Source of the DNA: Platerodrilus igneus
Lineage: Eukaryota > Arthropoda > Insecta > Coleoptera > Lycidae
Length of the DNA stretch: 64,000 nt
NCBI GenBank assembly: GCA_036346225.1
Contig: JARFIW010000170.1
Coordinates: 10,044,501-10,108,500 of the forward strand
Direction: 5' to 3'
Position 1 is the stretch's first letter. Each line of letters opens with the position of its first letter. Positions 58,236 to 64,000 of this stretch are shown here, piece after piece. The position numbers and the translations under genes were made by a program. The notes beneath the pieces are model-generated. The model was not told where the DNA came from. It did not search any database and was given only the letters and a program-made list of their open reading frames with translations.

Positions 58236-58973
58236 ATTTTGCATAATTGTAAGAGGTTCGAGGACGCTAACAGACACGGAATTCGTAATTCCACATAAAG
58301 TCAATTTGCATGCGCTTTGGTTGAAATTTAAACTCGGCCATCTAAAATTGCAAAGCAATGATGAAATGAATTACAAGTTTATCTGCTTTACTAAGAAACT
58401 TGCTGGACGTCTAACAAGCATTCGAACTCTGCCATCAGCGCAACTATGGGTGCGGTTCCAAAAGAGTTTTGTCCAATTGGTATCCAATTAGCGAAAGTTT
58501 AAGAATATACAGAGCCGTTCTGATTTTAGCAAAATGGAGCTACACCCGACACTACTGTTTAGCAAAATATGCTTCCAGGGCATCTGAGGTCATTCCAGGG
58601 TGATATTGAAAGGTTGACTTCCTACGATTTTTTTGTAAGGCTGTTTTAATGCTCAAATCTACAAATAATAGTTTCGTGCTTTAGAGAAATCTTTGGATGC
58701 TGGTTTCTCTTGGGATATGCTGGAGAGAGTGATACAACACTTCAAAGAAGCACATTGCAGTGTATCACAAAGGACGTTTCCTAACATTGTTTTTAAAATG
58801 TGGTACTGCATTTTGCCGCTTATTATATAGGCCAAACGTTGAGGAATTATCTCTATCTATATTCTGCAGATATTTCTAAAATAAAACAATCTAAAACTAT
58901 GGCTTGCAGTATTTAGAATCTTACAAAAGTTCATGCTTAAAGTTAGCTGTAAGAGAAAATTACTTATAATTAC

Positions 58974-59240
58974 CTAAAACTTTCTTTTCCAATGCTCTTG
59001 ATATTCGACCCTTTGCAGCTTCGGATTCCAGAAAAGCAGTAAACTTTTGTAAAGCTTGCTGTGCTTCGGAACTACCGCGGGTTAGTGACTGGGTAAACAT
59101 AACTTTAGCTAGCTGATAAATTACTTCCTCAAGAGAATATTCAGTATATAGAAAATCTGCTACCTGAAGTCGCTCTAGAAGCTCATCATAGTCTGAATCC
59201 TGACCATGCTTCTGATCATTACGCTTTTCTTGAGATTCAT
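58974..59240 (-). CDS. Coding exon of the unidentified conserved host gene
   Basis: The 267-bp exon encodes an acidic start (DESQEKRNDQKHGQDSDYDE), then LLERLQVADFLYTEYSLEEV, YQLAKVMFTQSLTRGSSEAQ and FLESEAAKGRISRALEKKVL. The 3' boundary is TTTTAG|GTAATT at 58,974. The 5' boundary is best placed at TTTCAG|AT (59,241/59,240), making both flanking introns phase 1; other AGs at about 59,258 and 59,286 are possible. It continues into 48,507-48,766. The remaining 5' exons lie at higher coordinates and were not found before the gypsy remnant. Helical protein; family not recognised. Confidence 0.65.
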
Positions 59241-59939
59241 CTGAAACTACAGGTATTTTTAGTACATGCCAAAGTATCCTACATATTAAAAATATTATAC
59301 ATGAATGCCATTTCTTATTTAAAATGTAGGAGAAACGCGTGATACTCTGGTAATTCGTGTTGCCATGTGTTGCACCTTCTGGCTGCATTAAATTTCATTT
59401 AAACATTAGAATTAAGGGATTTTTGAATCCAGCAAGGTAACGTTTTTTCCGATCCTTAAATTAAGTTATTACGAGTAAAGTTTTACGATGTAATTTTTTG
59501 TGAAGCTCAGTACAATAATACCATAATTTATTGCTTGTATTTCGCATACGCACGAATTTTTCAGGGAAAGGAATGCTGTGAGGTTAGCGTGGTTGGCATT
59601 AAGAAGCTTGGTATGGAGGGGGGTTACAACGACGCATTGCAAAGCAAGGGACTTGATTATCGGCTATCGAAGAGATCAAACGCGGGTGCGCGCTTGTTCC
59701 GACGTAGTGGTTCCTTCCGATTCCCGTATCTAAAAACTTTTCTTGTACTCCGCGAACGTGTAGGTATATTTACTTCGCCGCCATACCTTGACTAAGCACA
59801 GAAGAAACTACTCACATGCAGCCCTGTACCTGAGGACCAGCGGAGGCTTCCTTGACTACAGCGAATAAGCAGGTAAGCCTTTGGTTTATTTTTACTTTGT
59901 TAGCTTTACTCGTGATGATAGTACTTGCAATCGAATTTC
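59241..59939. other. Upstream intron and GC-richer island with possible exon
   Basis: The stretch 59,560-59,872 is GC-richer than its surroundings and ends AAGCAG|GTAAGCC, a near-consensus splice donor on the plus strand. It could be a first (non-coding) exon of a divergent plus-strand transcript, or retroelement sequence. The 86-residue frame at 59,535-59,795 has no recognised motif. Confidence 0.2.
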
Positions 59940-60570
59940 AGAACCCAATAACTTACATACAAGGTTATAACCACACACCAAAATCGGGACATCGGTTTTC
60001 TGGAACACTACTTCTAGCATACTTTGTGCCACACTCTAGTTTAACCCATCAGGCCCACAATCGATCTTGGTTATAGCCAACTTGTCTTCAAATTTGATTA
60101 TCTTACTCTTGAGGTACACTAATATCTCCCACAGATTCTGATAATCCGATTTACCAGAAGGCTATTGCTTGGTCATCAAGTAGTAGATGCCCCGACGTCG
60201 GTCCTTTAGCCGTATGGTCTATTCAACCTCTGCTTGTTGTTGTTGGCGGAGCTGAGCCAGACTACCAAATTTGTCTTTAAACATCCAAACAGGTCCTTGG
60301 AACATATCTACGTCCGCCGTTATGCAATTTGCAAGGGAGTATTCCGATGACACATCGAATAAATCACCTTGAATCTCGTTCGTAATCTCAAATCTCGCTT
60401 TGATGTGTCGCTGTACAAAGACATGAACCAGTCATAGCTCGGTTGAGACCTTCGTTCATCCTCATGAGCGTAACTGTGTGTTCGTCTTACTGCTTGCCAC
60501 TTTTGGGCGTTACCGTGATGAAATGCGTATTGTAAATACCAAAAAAAGAAAAATTACCAGGGTTACCAAA
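59940..60570 (-). pseudogene. Duplicated 3' portion of the gypsy pol
   Basis: Direct copy of about 61,245-61,710 (shared: CGGTTTTxTGGAACAxTAC, CTTGTCTTCAAATT, TTGAGGT.CAC.AA and GATAAT.CGATTTACCAGA). It includes about 110 bp (60,300-60,415) that the other copy lacks. Many stops. Confidence 0.65.
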
Positions 60571-61005
60571 GCGCACTTTCTAAAAAAAGTTAAAAAAAAT
60601 AAAGTATGTAAACTGTTGTTAATTCGAGGTTAATCTAAATCCTCATGTTATTCTTCACTACAAATCGCATCAGATTTTAAATCTTTCAAGTGCCAAATCC
60701 CTCGGGATTAACTCGTGTTATCAGCTAATTTCGCGTACTTGTAGTAACTTTATCTGCAATTGCAAGTAGACATACAAATGTAGGTGCCAGTTTGACGTTG
60801 AACTATTTTTTCGCGTCTGAGATAGCAAAATCCGTTACCCAGAAACTACTTCCGACAGAATAACGAACATCACGCCTTCTTATGTAATAATTGTGTTTTG
60901 GTTTTTCATACGCCACGTTTTAATTTGTTTGAAATATTTTGATAAAGTTTCTCCCATTCGGACCACGATTATTTAAAGGTTTCGTATCTATAAATTGGAT
61001 ATCTG
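60571..61005. other. Gypsy-adjacent sequence without a recognised domain
   Basis: AT-rich, probably 3' untranslated or LTR sequence of the gypsy element, but no LTR pair is visible. Confidence 0.3.
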
Positions 61006-62100
61006 TTAAATTTTGAGTTTAAATTTTCCCCAAAAGGGGTCCAGCACAATCTCTTCCTTAAGTTTTAATGTAATTCTGATCGGAAGCAGACCAATCAGTT
61101 CTACACTCCCCTCCACCCAAAGAATCTCTTTCAAAACACTTTTGTAACCTGCACTTTGGGTGTCCCTGGGGCGGTAAGGAAAGTCGAAACCATTTTTGCA
61201 CTTTGCATATAGGCTGAAGTAGCAACCAATACGTTTCATGGTAGGCACCCTACTATTTGGGTTTTAACCATACCCTAAAATCTGGGTCACGGTTTTTTGG
61301 AACAGTACCCCTAGCATATTGCGTACCATCTTCTAGTCCAACCCATCGAAATCAAACCACTCTTGCGCATGGCCAGCTTCTTGTCTTCAAATTCGATCGT
61401 CTGACCCTTGAGGTCCACTAACGCCTACCAAAGATCCTGATAATGCGATTTACCAGACGGTCGATGCTTAGAGTTGTAGATGCCCTGATGCCAGCCCCTT
61501 AGTTGTATCGTTTCTCCAATCTTTAGTTGTTGTCTGCAAAGTTGATATAAACCACTAAATTTATTTTTAAACATCCGTGCAGACGCACGGAGACATAAAC
61601 TAATCATAGTTCGGTCCAACTTGTCTTCCTCTTCACGAACGTAACTGTTTGTTCGCCTCACTGCTTGCCTTCTTTGGCAGTACCGGAGTCTTTACTATCA
61701 TGGAGTGCTAACCGCTTGATGTGCACCATTATTGTACTTCCTTTTGGAAGCTAACGAATCCGATATACCCGTTTTTGTAACTTTGGCTGCAGTCTACGCT
61801 TCTGTCTGAAGTTGTATAGCCAGACGCAGTTGTCTTTTTGAAAACCAAACTCCCGCGCTTTGATGTCGTATTAAGTCATCATCCGATCACTTGTGACCTA
61901 GATATTTTTCCTAACGTCACTGTGATTGTCGTGTATCTTGCACTTGAGCTTGTTGACGTAGTTCTCGCCCGCGATGTCATCTCTAGATTTATATCCAAAC
62001 CTTATATCACAGGGTAGACGTATATTGCGTACCAGCACAGCACATGCAGGTGTGTATCCAGTGCTCTCATAAACCCAAGACATAGGTCAATAAAAATAGA
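61006..62100 (-). pseudogene. Gypsy integrase C-terminal region remnant
   Basis: Broken minus-strand frames follow the integrase core. One piece (61,006-61,248) ends IGLLPIRITLKLKEEIVLDP followed by FWGKFKLKI. The region 61,245-61,710 is duplicated at 59,940-60,570. Confidence 0.5.
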
Positions 62101-62625
62101 TGCAAATATTGGTCCCAGTCTCCATGATATTGGGAGACTATCTTAGAAAAGTACTTTTAGAAGGTACAATTCATGCGCTTTACTATACCATCCGTTTATG
62201 GCTGCAATAATTTTGTTCAGGTCTTTTTCGTCTTTAGCAATTGGCCAACTTCTTGGAGTAACACCGACTCAAAATTTTTGCCCTAATCGGCGTGCCACTC
62301 TAAAAGAACTCTGAAATGGCAGAACAACTCCTTTAACAGCACGTCAACCGCGGTTGCAGTTTCTTGGTTTGGTGTGACACAAGCTCCGGATCACTCCGTG
62401 AAATTCCGTGGCTATCAAGGTGTATTTATTCCGAGAATCGGTCTTAGGGAATGGGCCGGAAATATCGATTGCCACACTCTCAAAAGGACTCCCCACGTTG
62501 TCTTGTTTCATTAAAACATTGTGGTTTTCAAATGGTGCGCACAGCTGACACTTGTGGTACCACTCACCATGCAGTCTGCCAAGTAGAATCTTGCTTGGAC
62601 TTTCTCCAGAGCCTTCTTAACGCCT
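62101..62625 (-). pseudogene. Ty3/gypsy integrase core remnant
   Basis: From right to left: LHGEWYHKCQLCAPFENHN (end of the H2C2 zinc-binding domain) near 62,570, then SVAIDISGPFPKTDSRNKYT (first catalytic D) near 62,450, then HAD*GKNFESVLLQEVGQLL (second D, with an in-frame stop) near 62,250. The catalytic E region is not clearly preserved. Confidence 0.75.
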
Positions 62626-63626
62626 AAGTGTCTTCTTAAGGTCCCCTTATGCAAATATCCTAAAACCTGCGACACTCGGTTTTAGGAAATACCATCTGAA
62701 ACGTGTTCACGGATCCATCTCAATTCTTCAGGGACGTATTCTCTATTTTCAGGGGAAACGTATTTTGCCCAATTTGATTTTTTGAAGGTGTTATTTAACA
62801 GGCTAACGTCCTGCCAGGATGAACGTTCTCCTCTGGCTTTCCAAAGCAGAGTAATACCTAGGTTTTTGTCATTATCCTGTTCGATTTGTATCTGTAGGGG
62901 TTGTCAATAACCATAGATTACTGTAGTCAAACCACGAAGGTCACACCTAGTTTCTAGCCGTAAACAATGGTTACAAAATTCAAAGCAAGGCCGCCTCGAA
63001 AAGCGCATCGCACTACGATGTCAAAGTCATACTTCTACAGCACTTCTATTCCTCTGTCGAGTTGCCCTTCGGAGTTTTTAAACCGCAATAACAGTTTCAA
63101 GGTGGAGGCGTCAGTTCTCAGCTAAAATTTTCTTTTGTAGAAGTACTAATAAAAGTGTTCTACGGAATTCACCACACCCAACAGTTCCCGACTTATAATT
63201 AAATAGCTCCGTTCTGGTTTCGAGAGCATTTTGCTAAGGTAGCCAATGACTCTTTCTTATCCGTCTTAAGTCTGGATAGCTTAAGTTTGGAGCTATTGTC
63301 AATAAATGCAACAGTTGTTAGAACGCATTTTGCTAACCTTTATCTCTATCGTAACCACGTCCTTCTTCGATCAGGTTGGTCAAGTGCTTGGCTATATACG
63401 CAAACCTGGAAACGAATGTTTTATAGTAAGTGCACAACACCAGAAAGTTGCGCAACTGATGTTAGTCTTTTGGAATCGATCACTCTTCCACTGCTTTAAT
63501 TTTTTCCGAGTTTAACCTGACTCCGTTGCGTAAAACTATGTGTTCTAGATATTTCACTTGTTTGCCTAGCAAGTGGCACTTTTTTGGACTCAGCTTTAGA
63601 GTGTTTTTTTTGAGTCTTCGAAACAC
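62626..63626 (-). pseudogene. Gypsy RNase H and connection region remnant
   Basis: Multiple frame-shifted pieces, including LQELADVTCDLRGLTTVIYG and VSPENREYVPEELRWIREHV between RT and integrase. Position and spacing match the RNase H/tether part of pol. Heavily decayed. Confidence 0.5.
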
Positions 63627-64000
63627 TTATAAATTTCCCATGTGTTCACTAAACAATATCCTAATCACGAACACGTCATCCAAATATACAAAACACGTCT
63701 CCCATGATAGCCCACGCAAGATCCTATCCATTGAACGCTCAAAAGTGGCAGAAGCGTTGCAGAATCCAAATGGCACGACTACGAATTGCCATAGGCCACT
63801 ACCAATAGTGGCAGTAGTCTTCTTTCCGTCTTTGGGTTCCATATTCACTTGTCAGTAGTCACTCTTCAAATGGAAGCTTGAGAACCATCGTGACCCTGAA
63901 AGTGTATTTAGGGTGTCGTCAATCTTTGGAAGTGGGTAGCTATACTTTTTGGTCACATCTTTCAATCATCTATATTCCACACAAATCTTGTTAACCCGTT
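63627..64000 (-). pseudogene. Ty3/gypsy reverse transcriptase remnant, running off the right edge
   Basis: The frame 63,627-63,848 encodes GLWQFVVVPFGFCNASATFE and CFVYLDDVFV, with the YLDD catalytic box. Upstream, in another frame, YSYPLPKIDDTLNTLSGSRW and FSSFHLKSDY continue the RT palm into 63,850-64,000. The element's 5' part lies beyond the window. Confidence 0.85.

Larger units (their letters stand above)
48767..58973 (-). other. 10.2-kb intron of the host gene, filled with repeats
   Basis: The donor TTTTAG|GTAATT lies at 58,974/58,973 and the acceptor TTTCCAG| at 48,767/48,766. Inside lie, from low to high coordinate, a deleted mariner, a 9-bp minisatellite, a direct-repeat pair, a MITE pair, an AT microsatellite, a LINE 3' end and a SINE. 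That the two exons belong to one gene is inferred from phase compatibility and matching protein character. Confidence 0.55.

Overview
The window is repeat-dominated, AT-rich nuclear DNA from an animal, most probably an arthropod. Support: BEL/Pao, Ty3/gypsy, R1-type LINE and mariner remnants, a tRNA-derived SINE, canonical GT..AG splice sites and AATAAA signals, and no bacterial operon structure. No intact long gene is present. The only convincing host gene is a pair of minus-strand coding exons (58,974-59,240 and 48,507-48,766), in phase across a 10.2-kb intron that is packed with repeats. I could not name this gene.

1-11,780 and 26,040-34,990: the most unusual part. A family of virus-like elements is present in three large copies and at least two heavily deleted ones. 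It carries a two-gene block here called the body: gene 1 has a possible replication-initiator-like stretch, and gene 2 overlaps its end. It also carries a C2H2 zinc-finger segment followed by a region resembling what precedes protein-primed family-B DNA polymerases. Copies 1 and 2 form a giant palindrome (arms 1-4,275 and 4,743-10,138, loop 4,276-4,742). Copy 3 (28,680-32,775) lies between inverted arms of over 2 kb made of short subterminal repeats. Between the copies the body has switched orientation relative to the zinc-finger gene. Long inverted ends plus a protein-primed-polymerase-like gene suggest a linear replicon of Polinton/adintovirus or linear-plasmid type, but its identity is not proven.

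11,900-13,240: inverted array of a ~270-bp repeat full of TCAAGGTCA boxes. 13,640-19,117: nearly complete, decayed BEL/Pao element (minus strand) with two LTRs, 5-bp flanking repeat and a SINE inserted in its 5' LTR. 20,540-22,640: two different LINE fragments joined head to tail. 22,640-26,040: no gene recognised.

35,000-48,220: AT-rich accessory DNA. It holds unknown ORF fragments, a possible LTR, a ~50-bp tandem repeat, and two large modules (A ~2.1 kb, B ~1.8 kb), each duplicated and nearly all bounded by AGCA followed by (AT)n tracts.

48,507-59,240: host gene. Its large intron holds an internally deleted mariner, a 1.5-kb minisatellite of a 9-bp unit, a direct-repeat pair, a MITE pair, a LINE 3' end and a second SINE. 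59,940-64,000: decayed Ty3/gypsy pol on the minus strand running off the right edge, with its 3' segment duplicated.
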